Virus record (IMG/VR): IMGVR_UViG_3300029787_000329
Coordinates: 1-23,870 of that record
Reading direction: 5' to 3' (one strand)
Source: a virus
Length of the DNA stretch: 23,870 nt
Shown here: piece after piece, positions 7,280 through 14,700 of the stretch
How the letters are laid out: every line of letters begins with the position of its first letter
Position numbering within the stretch: position 1 is the stretch's first letter
Made by a program: the position numbers and the translations under genes
The notes under the pieces: model-generated
Databases searched by the model: none
What the model was told of the DNA's origin: nothing
What the model saw: only the letters and a program-made list of their open reading frames with translations

Positions 7280-7668
7280 TTTTTAAATTTTTCAGCAGTT
7301 CTACCACCAAAATAGGCACCTATTACTGTTATTAACACTAATTGTAGAAGATCTGTCCACTTTTCTTCTACTTCAAATTTAACTGCACCAGCATCAATAA
7401 ATATTAATAACATAGTACATACAATTAAAAATATAAGAACCATAGGTCTTACATTTTTGCTTAACCAGGAGTCTGAGTTCATATCTGCTGACCAGCGGTC
7501 AGTTATATTCTGCTCCATCTTAGCCTCATGGCTCATAATGAGCTCTTTTAGTTTTCTTTTGGCATCTAGTTTTTCTTCATCTGTTGTTACTAAATTATCT
7601 ATCACACCACCAACTGATTCTACAAGCTGACTTCCTGCGCCTGAAAAAATCTTTTTTAGTATACTCAT
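7276..7668 (-). CDS. Holin-like protein, GTA_holin_3TM type
   Basis: 130-residue membrane protein resembling the 'holin of 3TMs, for gene-transfer release' family. The N-terminal half is an amphipathic, charged helix region (about 1-65). It is followed by the family-typical SDSWLSKNVRPMVLIFLIV (from residue 65), a first clear membrane helix (about 76-92) and a second (about 107-121), and a basic tail (GGRTAEKFKK). In phages such proteins are thought to make holes in the inner membrane to let a lysin reach peptidoglycan at the end of infection. No endolysin is recognised in the window, so the partner must lie elsewhere. It is coupled to the next gene by a 4-base overlap. Confidence 0.75.
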   Translation of the reverse strand: MSILKKIFSGAGSQLVESVGGVIDNLVTTDEEKLDAKRKLKELIMSHEAKMEQNITDRWSADMNSDSWLSKNVRPMVLIFLIVCTMLLIFIDAGAVKFEVEEKWTDLLQLVLITVIGAYFGGRTAEKFKK

Positions 7669-7674
7669 ATTTTA

Positions 7675-8322
7675 TTATTTCATTTTCTTTTTAGATCCAC
7701 CATACCTTTTTTTCTTCATTGTGCCACCATACCTTTTTTCAATTTTCAAAGTCTTTCTTATGTCTGTTATATCTTTTGGACTATCACTTAGAATTTTAAT
7801 AAACTTTCCATCAGGACCAAATTTATAACCACTTTCTCCTGCTCTATTTACACCTAGAAAAGCTGGGTTATCTTTAATAAGACTACTCTTTGTATCTTTC
7901 TTCTTAAATAGATTTTTAAGTGCACTACCAATTTTTTTAGCACCTGCTTTAAAAAATCCAGCCTGTGCTTTAGGTAGATCCATACTTCTCATAAAACCAC
8001 CACCTGGCATTTTGTTTAGTCCACCACCGTCTTTCATCATACCTGGTACTTTCATTCCTCTTTCATTCATTACTGGGCCACCTGCATACTTCATCATCTT
8101 TTTATACATAGAACCACCGTACATGTATGTGTTTTTCATAGGTTCAGTTGTATTACCATCCTTATCTAAATCTAAAAAATCTGGTTTAGAACCACCTTTT
8201 TTATACACTGACTTTGGCATTTTGGCGTTTGATCCACCTTTCATCATTTTCTTTTTGGATCCACCATACATTTTCTTTTTTTTCATTGTACCTCCGTACA
8301 TTTTTTTCATTGAGTGTTTCAT
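7675..8322 (-). CDS. Low-complexity YGGS/KKK repeat late protein
   Basis: 215-residue protein built of Met/Lys/Gly-rich repeats: YGG(S/T)-x-K-K-K units occur at least four times (N-terminal 70 residues and the C-terminal 25). A segment KPDFLDLDKDGNTTEPM (about 47-63) contains a D-x-D-x-D-G loop that could bind calcium and that I associate with internal proteins of marine phages. GGPV...RGMKVPGMMKDGGG (about 81-102) and LPKAQAGFFKAG (about 116-127) are shared with the 6623-7279 product. There is no signal peptide. Proteins of this composition are usually packaged or DNA-associated. The antisense frame at 8012-8329 mirrors the repeats and is not a gene. Confidence 0.75.
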   Translation of the reverse strand: MKHSMKKMYGGTMKKKKMYGGSKKKMMKGGSNAKMPKSVYKKGGSKPDFLDLDKDGNTTEPMKNTYMYGGSMYKKMMKYAGGPVMNERGMKVPGMMKDGGGLNKMPGGGFMRSMDLPKAQAGFFKAGAKKIGSALKNLFKKKDTKSSLIKDNPAFLGVNRAGESGYKFGPDGKFIKILSDSPKDITDIRKTLKIEKRYGGTMKKKRYGGSKKKMK

Positions 8323-8325
8323 AAT

Positions 8326-8826
8326 TTAATCTTTTATATATTTAATTTTACCATTCTCTATATAAACTCCCATTGGTCTTCTTATTTGATTACCTTGAAG
8401 ATCATATAGTATATTATTACCAAAAGATTTATCTAAAATCTCTTGAACTCCTGAGTTAGAACTTATAAGTGCATCTTTAAATTCTATCTCTACAATAGTA
8501 TCCTGCATCAATAACTCTTCGGTTACATACACTTCTACATATTCTACTCTGCATTCGGGTACATGTATGTGTAGTGTATCAACTGTAACTCTCTCAACAA
8601 ATTCTATAACAGGCACAACTAGTGTGTCAGCTACTGCGTTTGATACATAAACAAACTCAGTTACATTTTGTACATGTAGTGAGTCAAGTGTCAAAGACTT
8701 ATAATAAGCTGTATCTACAAAGTATACACTTATATTCTCTACTACATCTATTGGTCTTACATCTTTATCCTGCCCATAAACTAGTGCGGTTAGTGCTAGT
8801 AATAAAAATGTAATTAGTTTTTTCAT
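8326..8826 (-). CDS. Secreted protein with T9SS-like C-terminal sorting signal
   Basis: 166-residue exported protein. The signal peptide MKKLITFLLLALTALVYGQ ends in a YGQ that fits Bacteroidetes signal peptidase I sites. The mature region (about 20-130) is a Val/Asp/Thr-rich series of beta strands of the form VDTLHIHVPE and VEYVEVYVTEE, with one Cys (in PECRVEY). The end, LYDLQGNQIRRPMGVYIENG followed by KIKYIKD, resembles the short T9SS C-terminal sorting domains of Bacteroidetes (YDLxGR...P..G(I/V)YI.NGKK). The phage product would thus pass the inner membrane by Sec and reach the surface by the host's type IX system. The stop is 3 bases before the next gene, and the ATG overlaps the upstream GPNGIL gene by 4 bases. 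Function at the surface is unknown. Confidence 0.75.
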   Translation of the reverse strand: MKKLITFLLLALTALVYGQDKDVRPIDVVENISVYFVDTAYYKSLTLDSLHVQNVTEFVYVSNAVADTLVVPVIEFVERVTVDTLHIHVPECRVEYVEVYVTEELLMQDTIVEIEFKDALISSNSGVQEILDKSFGNNILYDLQGNQIRRPMGVYIENGKIKYIKD

Positions 8827-9059
8827 AATATACCATTTGGTCCCACTGCCCCTCCGTAATTTTTCTTATTTAACTTTTCTAACTTCTCTTTTAGTTTATT
8901 CATTTTTAATGTTATATCTACAACTTTTTTACCGCCTTCATCCCATGCAGGTTGTTCAAAATAACCTTGAGGTATGCCCTGAAGTTCTTCTCTTTTAGAG
9001 GTAAGCTTATTAATCTTATTGCTTATTCTTTTCTTTCTAAGTTTATTAAATATTTTCAT
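8823..9059 (-). CDS. Small basic protein with GGAVGPNGIL C-terminus (1)
   Basis: 78-residue basic, helical protein: MKIFNKLRKKRISNKINKLT at the start, a central Gly/Trp/Asp loop (about 27-43) and a Lys/Leu helix (about 50-66). It ends YGGAVGPNGIL, a motif shared with the next three upstream genes. The start overlaps the upstream stop by 4 bases and its own stop overlaps the secreted-protein start by 4 bases. The shared tail is maintained with different synonymous codons, so it is selected as protein. It could be a packaging, assembly or protease-recognition tag of virion cargo. No known domain otherwise. Confidence 0.75.
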   Translation of the reverse strand: MKIFNKLRKKRISNKINKLTSKREELQGIPQGYFEQPAWDEGGKKVVDITLKMNKLKEKLEKLNKKNYGGAVGPNGIL

Positions 9060-9340
9060 AATACTCCGTTTGGTCCTATTGCTCCTATTGATCCTCCTCT
9101 TTTAAGATCTAATTTTAATTGTTCAGCTTTGGGATTTTTTTTAACTTTTTTTGAAAAGCTACTAATTTTCTCTCCTCTATAACCACCTGGTCCAAAAAAT
9201 CCTTTTTGATTTAATAAGTTTTTCTCTTTAACAAATTTTTGAAAGCTTTCATCAAGACTTCCTGGAACAGGGCCTGTATTCTTAGCTGCTTTACTTCCTT
9301 TAGTAAAAAGATTTTTTAAAAGTTTTATTACTCCTGGCAT
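9056..9340 (-). CDS. Small basic protein with GPNGVL C-terminus (2)
   Basis: 94-residue basic protein. The N-terminus MPGVIKLLKNLFTKGSK is an amphipathic cationic helix related to that of the next gene (MPGAGRIIKNLIKRIFKK). The middle contains FGPGGYRG (about 49-56) and a Lys-rich segment. The end RGGSIGAIGPNGVL is a variant of the shared tail with three extra residues. The N-terminal helix could interact with membranes or DNA. Its stop and the following start share 4 bases. The role is unknown; with its neighbours it forms a family defined by the C-terminus. Confidence 0.75.
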   Translation of the reverse strand: MPGVIKLLKNLFTKGSKAAKNTGPVPGSLDESFQKFVKEKNLLNQKGFFGPGGYRGEKISSFSKKVKKNPKAEQLKLDLKRGGSIGAIGPNGVL

Positions 9341-9351
9341 AATTATTTAAT

Positions 9352-9627
9352 TTATAATATTCCATTGGGACCCACGGCTCCTCCATGTTTTTTACCTGTT
9401 AATTTATCAATATTTTTATTGTGTTTAAGCCATTCTTGTTGACGGTTTGCTATTGCTTCTGGATCAGTAAAATCAACACCTTTAAATCTTTGTCTAAATT
9501 CAAGAGTTTGTTTTTTACCTTCTGGAGTCTTGCTGAATGCTATAGTTTCATCAGCTAGTTTTTCCATATCTCGCTTTTTAAAAATTCTCTTTATTAAATT
9601 TTTTATTATTCTTCCTGCTCCTGGCAT
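9352..9627 (-). CDS. Small basic protein with GGAVGPNGIL C-terminus (3)
   Basis: 91-residue protein beginning MPGAGRIIKNLIKRIFKKRD (cationic amphipathic helix, like gene 2 of the set). It then has a helical charged body (EFRQRFKGVDFTDPEAIANR, about 43-62) and the tail KHGGAVGPNGIL. The tail is identical in the last 10 residues to that of the 8823-9059 product although the rest of the two proteins differs, which marks it as a module. Spacing to neighbours is 2 and 11 bases. No known enzymatic domain, no cysteines. Confidence 0.75.
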   Translation of the reverse strand: MPGAGRIIKNLIKRIFKKRDMEKLADETIAFSKTPEGKKQTLEFRQRFKGVDFTDPEAIANRQQEWLKHNKNIDKLTGKKHGGAVGPNGIL

Positions 9628-9629
9628 AA

Positions 9630-9890
9630 TTATAAAATTTTATTTGGGCCCACAGCTTGTTTAACTGGTGAATGATATTCTCCACCACAAAACATAACTG
9701 ATCCACCACAAGCTTTCTTTTTTCTTTTCTTAGCTATTTTTCTCAAGGTATTAGCTAAATTACACCTTTGTTTTGCTTTAGTAGAAGGTGGTGTCTTACA
9801 GTATTCTGTAATACTTTTACCCTCTCTCTTAGCTGCTGCTGTTAGAGATCCCGGTTTCTTTATTGCATCTTGTATCCATTTTTTTGCCAT
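9630..9890 (-). CDS. Small basic Cys-containing protein with AVGPNKIL tail (4)
   Basis: 86-residue protein. The body MAKKWIQDAIKKPGSLTAAA...GKSITEYC...RCNLANTLRKIAKKRKKK follows a pattern I recall from many small marine-phage proteins (K-x-PG-(A/S)-L ... GKS ... R-x-x-LA-x-T). A C-terminal part CGGSVMFCGGEYHSP precedes the tail KQAVGPNKIL, a diverged copy of the GPNGIL motif. The body's wide occurrence and the added tail suggest that a common phage protein acquired the tag in this lineage. Five cysteines (about 32, 43, 61, 68 and the body/tail region) could bind metal or form disulfides. Function unknown, probably virion-associated. Confidence 0.75.
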   Translation of the reverse strand: MAKKWIQDAIKKPGSLTAAAKREGKSITEYCKTPPSTKAKQRCNLANTLRKIAKKRKKKACGGSVMFCGGEYHSPVKQAVGPNKIL

Positions 9891-9895
9891 AACTT

Positions 9896-10225
9896 TTAAT
9901 CTCCAAAAGGTACATCTTCATTTAAATCAGATGGTTCTTCACAAACATTAGAGTGAGAGCCATCACAGTGTCCGTTAGGATCTGAAGTTGTTCCACATAC
10001 ACAGTCTTTAGGAAGGTACTTATCATACATACCTTCCTTAACTGTTTTTACAAACAATGCAAATTGATCTTTGGTGAACTCAGTATAACCTTCGTCATCA
10101 CCTCCAACAATAACTTTGTCTGAGTCTTTGGAAATGTCAATTGCAGGACAGCTTTTACAGCTTGCACAAAATGTCATCTGAGCTCTTTGATCAGTGACCA
10201 TAACGTTTTTTAATCCTTTCATCAT
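9896..10225 (-). CDS. CDGSH-type iron-sulfur protein with extra N-terminal Cys cluster
   Basis: 109-residue protein with two metal-ligand-like clusters. CVCGTTSDPNGHCDGSH (75-91) closely follows the CDGSH [2Fe-2S] signature, with ligands C75, C77, C87 and H91; it has one residue more than usual between C77 and C87. The N-terminal part has C-x2-C-x2-C at C20, C23 and C26 in TFCASCKSCPAID, followed by a strand/helix unit (KVIVGGDDEGYTEFTKDQFALFVKTV, in two parts about 37-62). There is no signal peptide, so it is cytoplasmic. Known CDGSH proteins handle redox or Fe-S transfer. In a phage late operon it could be a redox sensor, a chaperone for Fe-S dependent phage enzymes or a virion protein. The motif is clear; function inferred. 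Confidence 0.7.
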   Translation of the reverse strand: MMKGLKNVMVTDQRAQMTFCASCKSCPAIDISKDSDKVIVGGDDEGYTEFTKDQFALFVKTVKEGMYDKYLPKDCVCGTTSDPNGHCDGSHSNVCEEPSDLNEDVPFGD

Positions 10226-10229
10226 AACA

Positions 10230-10301
10230 TTATCTTTTAATAACTTTATAACTTATTACAGCAACAGCTGCTACTATAACACATATTGGGCACGGACACA
10301 T
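10230..10301 (-). CDS. Micro-protein with CPCPIC and a membrane helix, 23 aa
   Basis: A 23-residue frame starting MCPCPICVIVAAVAVI and ending in a basic SYKVIKR. Its ATG overlaps the stop of the preceding 49-residue gene (TAATG), and it ends 4 bases before the CDGSH gene start. The three closely spaced cysteines followed by a hydrophobic Val/Ala helix give a metal- or lipid-modifiable membrane peptide. Support is limited to coupling and composition, as the frame is very short. Confidence 0.5.
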   Translation of the reverse strand: MCPCPICVIVAAVAVISYKVIKR

Positions 10302-10450
10302 TATATTTCAAATCCAAAGTTTAATACTATAAACCTGAAGCTTTTCTTCGGGTTCCAATTTAATTCTAATAGGGTTAATACCCCAAATCTAAATGTGAAA
10401 TTAACAATATTCTTCTTGTTACCTTCACGCCAACTGTTTATCCAGTTCAT
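10301..10450 (-). CDS. Small beta-rich protein, 49 aa
   Basis: 49-residue frame beginning MNWINSWREGNKKNIVNFTF and ending SFRFIVLNFGFEI. The alternating hydrophobic/aromatic pattern (FTFRFGVLTLLELNW...FRFIVLNFGFEI) predicts three or four beta strands. The ATG lies 20 bases downstream (minus sense) of the AT-rich motif at 10470-10491, so it may be the first gene of a sub-operon, and its stop overlaps the next ATG by one base. No function recognised. The stop-free frame in a tightly packed operon supports it. Confidence 0.6.
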   Translation of the reverse strand: MNWINSWREGNKKNIVNFTFRFGVLTLLELNWNPKKSFRFIVLNFGFEI

Positions 10451-10469
10451 ATAAATACGGTTTTGGTTA

Positions 10470-10491
10470 TATAATAATATACAAAAAAATA
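10470..10491 (-). promoter_or_regulatory. Candidate phage late promoter (AT-rich motif, copy 1)
   Basis: ATAATATACAAAAAAATA (plus strand 10474-10491) is identical over 18 bases to 19692-19709. With flanks, TATAATAATATAC (10470-10482) is one base from the 13-mer TATTATAATATAC found at 18391 and 19688. On the minus strand it reads TATTTTTTTGTATATTATTATA, 20 bases before the ATG at 10450. It is not a Bacteroidetes TAnnTTTG promoter. A phage-specific promoter is the best guess. Confidence 0.45.
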
Positions 10492-10499
10492 CCTAGAAA

Positions 10500-11558
10500 T
10501 TAAAGAATGATATAATTTATTCCAAACTTGAAGTCATGCCAATCTCTATTCCAATACTTATTGTATTTACCTTCAATAAAGATTCCAAGGTTCCTGTTAA
10601 TCTTGTATCCAAAGATTAATCCTCCAGAATAATCTATCCAGTTACCACCATTGAAATTATGATATGAGTATTCACCCCCGGTATTGAGGTGATAAGGGAG
10701 CACGTTTGCCCATGAGTGTAACCAGATCTTTTTAGTGTAGTAGTAATAGTCAAGACCTACCACAAGAGAGTAACACCATTGTACAGGGAGTGCATCTTTG
10801 CTTGCTTTGACATAGTCATCTATAACTTGAGGTATAACAACCTCTTCCCAGACTTCTGTACTTGTAGCTGCAACAGATCCATTAGGATTTAAATAGTTTA
10901 TTCCTGTTGGGTCAAATGCAATGGTGTACCCTTCTTCTAAAGCAAGGTTTGTGTAGTGTATGTTTCCATTAGATAACACCCACTCAGCTAAGGGATCATA
11001 ACCATATGGTTCGGATATCCTTTGTGCTGTTCCTGCTGTAAGTGAAAATCTCTTGCCTATCTTTTGTCTATATCGTTGTGATGCTTCCATGTATTCTACA
11101 TCAGCAAAACCATCTTGTAGATACTCCACCTTAACAACCCATTTGTCTGCTAGGTATCGTAAGAAGTGATGCTGGTCTACATAAGAGTCACCTTGTTGTC
11201 TTTTGTAATCTATCTCAAATAAAAACTCAAAGCCTTTAGTTCGTCCAATAGTAGCGGCATCAGAGTAAGAAGACTCTGTACCATCCTTAAATGTGTTAGC
11301 CTTATTCTCGTATCCAAATCTCTGTATCTTTCTTATACCCAGGGTCAGGGCATAATCAAATGGAGTTTCTACTATGTCGGTTTGAAGTCCATCTAATATA
11401 GAATATGTATTCTGATCTGAAATAGAAGTACCACCGTTAACTGCAGCATAGAATGTAGAAAATTTAAAAGTCTTCTTAAGCTCTTTCTTAAACTTACTTT
11501 CTTCTTGTGCATTTATCGTAAATGATAAAAGTAATAATATGGATAAAATTATTCTCAT
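10500..11558 (-). CDS. Outer-membrane beta-barrel candidate with signal peptide
   Basis: 352-residue exported protein. Signal peptide MRIILSILLLLSFTINAQ, then a body with many alternating aromatic/hydrophobic strands (for example FLFEIDYKRQ, WVVKVEYLQDG, SLVVGLDYYYYTKKIWLHSW, LGIFIEGKYNKYW) and a final strand DFKFGINYIIL. Strong aromatic girdles and a terminal beta strand are typical of outer-membrane barrels. The size would allow about 12-16 strands. I see no PorP/SprF N-terminal signature, so it is not assigned to that family. Its start overlaps the stop of the lipoprotein gene (ATGA), and the giant T9SS protein is two genes upstream, so it may anchor or help export that protein, or alter the host surface. 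A receptor-masking role is also possible. Confidence 0.7.
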   Translation of the reverse strand: MRIILSILLLLSFTINAQEESKFKKELKKTFKFSTFYAAVNGGTSISDQNTYSILDGLQTDIVETPFDYALTLGIRKIQRFGYENKANTFKDGTESSYSDAATIGRTKGFEFLFEIDYKRQQGDSYVDQHHFLRYLADKWVVKVEYLQDGFADVEYMEASQRYRQKIGKRFSLTAGTAQRISEPYGYDPLAEWVLSNGNIHYTNLALEEGYTIAFDPTGINYLNPNGSVAATSTEVWEEVVIPQVIDDYVKASKDALPVQWCYSLVVGLDYYYYTKKIWLHSWANVLPYHLNTGGEYSYHNFNGGNWIDYSGGLIFGYKINRNLGIFIEGKYNKYWNRDWHDFKFGINYIIL

Positions 11559-11743
11559 TTTACTTTAACTGTATCTAACATTATAATATGATCTACTCCA
11601 TTTGTTAATCTTATTGTATCAACTCTAATTGAATCTTTATCACAACAATCTGCTACTGGTGTTGGATTTGGATTATATTTTGCAGGATTAAATAATCCAC
11701 AACCTACAATTAATAATACCCATAATGCTGCTATATATTTCAT
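11555..11743 (-). CDS. Small lipoprotein, 62 aa
   Basis: 62-residue protein with a type II signal peptide: MKYIAALWVLLIVGCGLF, lipobox IVGC, lipidated Cys at residue 15. The mature part is short, with a Pro/Asn-rich linker, DCCDKD (two cysteines, 33-34) and a beta-type VDTIRLTNGVDHIIMLDTVK. It overlaps the neighbouring genes by 4 bases on both sides. Candidates are a surface-anchored partner of the giant T9SS protein, or an outer-membrane spanin subunit; no inner spanin gene is adjacent. The lipoprotein nature is confident, the role is not. Confidence 0.7.
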   Translation of the reverse strand: MKYIAALWVLLIVGCGLFNPAKYNPNPTPVADCCDKDSIRVDTIRLTNGVDHIIMLDTVKVK

Positions 11744-14700
11744 AATTTAATTATTTTCTTAGTTATTCTTATTTTATCATATGTAATAATCAAATTATAC
11801 ATTCCATTAGGATAATCTGATAAATCAATTCTTTTAATGTTATCTACATGTATAACTTCTCCTATTATGTTGTATAGTTCTACATCAACATCTAATCTTG
11901 TTTCTACAGTAAAAGTATTTACTGTAGGGTTAGGGTAAACTATTATATCACTACCTGATAATTCATCTAGGTCTACAGGCCAACCATCTTCACAGTAATT
12001 ATACATAGATTGACAAGTCTCATCCCATAAACTTGTACAACAATAACTATCTATATCTATAACCCAAGCATAGCAAGGATCATTTAACCAATAAGGTTCA
12101 CCTGGTCCACCATAACAACCTGCATCATATAAGCAAGTGCTGTTATCTGGTAAGTTTACTAAAGCATCATAGTTATATGCATTAGGATCTGCACATCCTT
12201 CTATTATAATTACACAACTACCATCATCAAAACATGCATCTTCATCATAATTTAAAGCGGTAATGTCCATACAACCTCCAACATAACAACATGAGTTATC
12301 TAATGTATTTGCTAGCGGATCAAAGTTAAGAGCTGTTGTGTCTGTACAACCATATATAAATTCTATACACGTACCGTTATCTGTATTAGCTAAAGCATCA
12401 TAATTAAAAGCAGTGGAGTCCATGCAACCATATACATAAGGTATGCAGTTGCCATTGTCTGTATTTGCAGTAGAATCATAATTAAACATAGTAGAGTCCG
12501 TACATCCTATAACAACACCTTCGCAACTTCCATCATCTGTGTTTGCATCTGCGTTATAATTAAAGGCTTCTGGATTAGTGCAACCTGGTATAGGGTATAC
12601 ACATCCATTATTAGTATTTGCTAACTCATTATAGTTCAAAGCAGTTGAATCTGTACAACCAATTACAACATCAATACATGAACCATTATTTGTGTTTGCA
12701 GTAGCATTAAAATTAAATGCACTTGGATCTGTGCATCCGTATATGGCATATATACATCCTGAGTTAGTATTAGCAGTAACTTGATAGTTTAGTGCTGTAT
12801 CATCAGTGCAACCTATAACAACATCAACACAACTATCATCAGTAGTATTAGCTTGTGGATTATAGTTAAATGAATCAGGATTTGTACAACCATAGACAAA
12901 TGAAATACATCCTACATTTGTATTAGCAGTTTCATCATAGTTATATGCTTCAGGATCAGTGCATCCATAAACAAACTCTATACATGATCCATCGTCAGTG
13001 TTAGCATTAATATTAAAGTTAAACATTGTGGGATCCATACAGCCGTACACAAATGCTTCACATGGGTTATTTTCATCTTCAGTATTTGCTTCAATATTAT
13101 AGTTAAAAGCAGTTTCATCTAAACAACCGTATATAAATGGTTCACATAAATTATTGTTTGTATTTACATCTACACCATTTATACCTGTTATAGGATTACC
13201 AACACCATCATTATCATAATCATTATATGTATAAGAGTTTGGATTTAAACAACCATATATAAAAGGATAACAAGAGCCATCATCTGTATTAGCTAGCTCG
13301 TTGTAATTAAATTGATTTGACTGTGTACAACCTTCAATCACCGGTTCACAAGAATCATCATCTACATTTGCATCTGGATAATAGTTAAATGCTTCATCAT
13401 CTGTACAACCGTACACTATTTCTATGCAAGAGTCATTATCTGTATTAGCATCTTCATCATAGTTAAACGCAGCAGAGTCTGTACAACCATTAATAACAGG
13501 CTCACATGATCCTGGTTCTAGAGTATTTGCTTCTTGATCATAATTAAATGCTAATGGATCTGTACAACCTAAGATAGTTGGTATACAAGGATCTGTTTCA
13601 TCTTCAACAGCCACTTGATTAACTGTTGCTAGTTCATTATAATTATATGCTGTTTCATCTATACAGCCAAATATAGCATATACTTCACATGTTCCATTAT
13701 CAAAGTCTGCTTCTATTGAATTTTGTTCTATATAATTATAATATTCAATATAAGCTGCATCGGTGCAACCAGGATTATAATAACAGTCATTACTGCTTGT
13801 ATTTGCTATTGGGTCAAAGTTAACTGCTTCTGAATCTAAACAACCATAAATTTTAGGAATACAGTTATTACCACACAGAGCTTGACCTTGATATAGAAAG
13901 TTGTATTGGTTATAAGAAAGTATTGGATTTGTATAGGGATTAGTTCCACCTTCTAATATAACATCTCCTATAGGGTTAATTATTTCAAACCTACATTGTT
14001 CTGTTGTTTGTTGAGATTGACCAAAAGAATAAAAATAGGCTTTAACCATCTCACTGGTATTAAAATTAATTTCAGTTTCAAAAACTGTCTGATCACTTTG
14101 TAATGTAAAAGGTCCCCACCACTGATCACCTTGTGTAACTACTAAAAATGAACCAGCCCAACCATTATCGGCCCAATCTGTTAATCTTAATGTATTTGTA
14201 CAATTAGGATTTGATAGTTGTGTATTTGCATCAGGGTTAAAATTAAAAGCATCAGGATTTATACAACCAAATATTCTTTCTGTTTGACATGATCCGTCAT
14301 CTTCATTAGCATAAGGGTTAAACTCTAAATACTCATTGTCTGTACATCCTTCTACAGCCTCTGGTGCACATGGTGTTACTTGACCAACATCAATTATAAG
14401 CTCTCCAAAATCACCTATACCTTCTGATATTGTATCACCACATTCTGTATATACAGCCCAAGTACCATCTATACCACCCCATTGAGCTCCGCCAAGACCA
14501 TCTCCATATGAGTCTTGCAACCAAAACATTATATTAGTATTGTCATCAATACAAGTTTGATATTCTACTGTAGTGCCTACTGGTACACCACAATATGTTG
14601 TGTTATCATTTACTTCTGCTAAAGGTGTTCCATCACCATATTGATCATATATTATCCAACTAGTTTCACAGCCATACTGATCTACCATTATTTCAACTGT

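Noticed and set aside
8012-8329. Plus-strand frame of 105 residues opposite the YGGS/KKK protein
   Set aside because: It is the antisense mirror of the Lys/Gly/Met repeats (reads as Pro/Phe-rich low complexity) inside a well-supported minus gene in a continuous minus operon.
8817-8834. ATAATATACC as another copy of the late promoter motif
   Set aside because: These bases encode the conserved NGIL-stop of the tagged protein and touch the next ATG, so the match is explained by the peptide tag and leaves no room for a leader.
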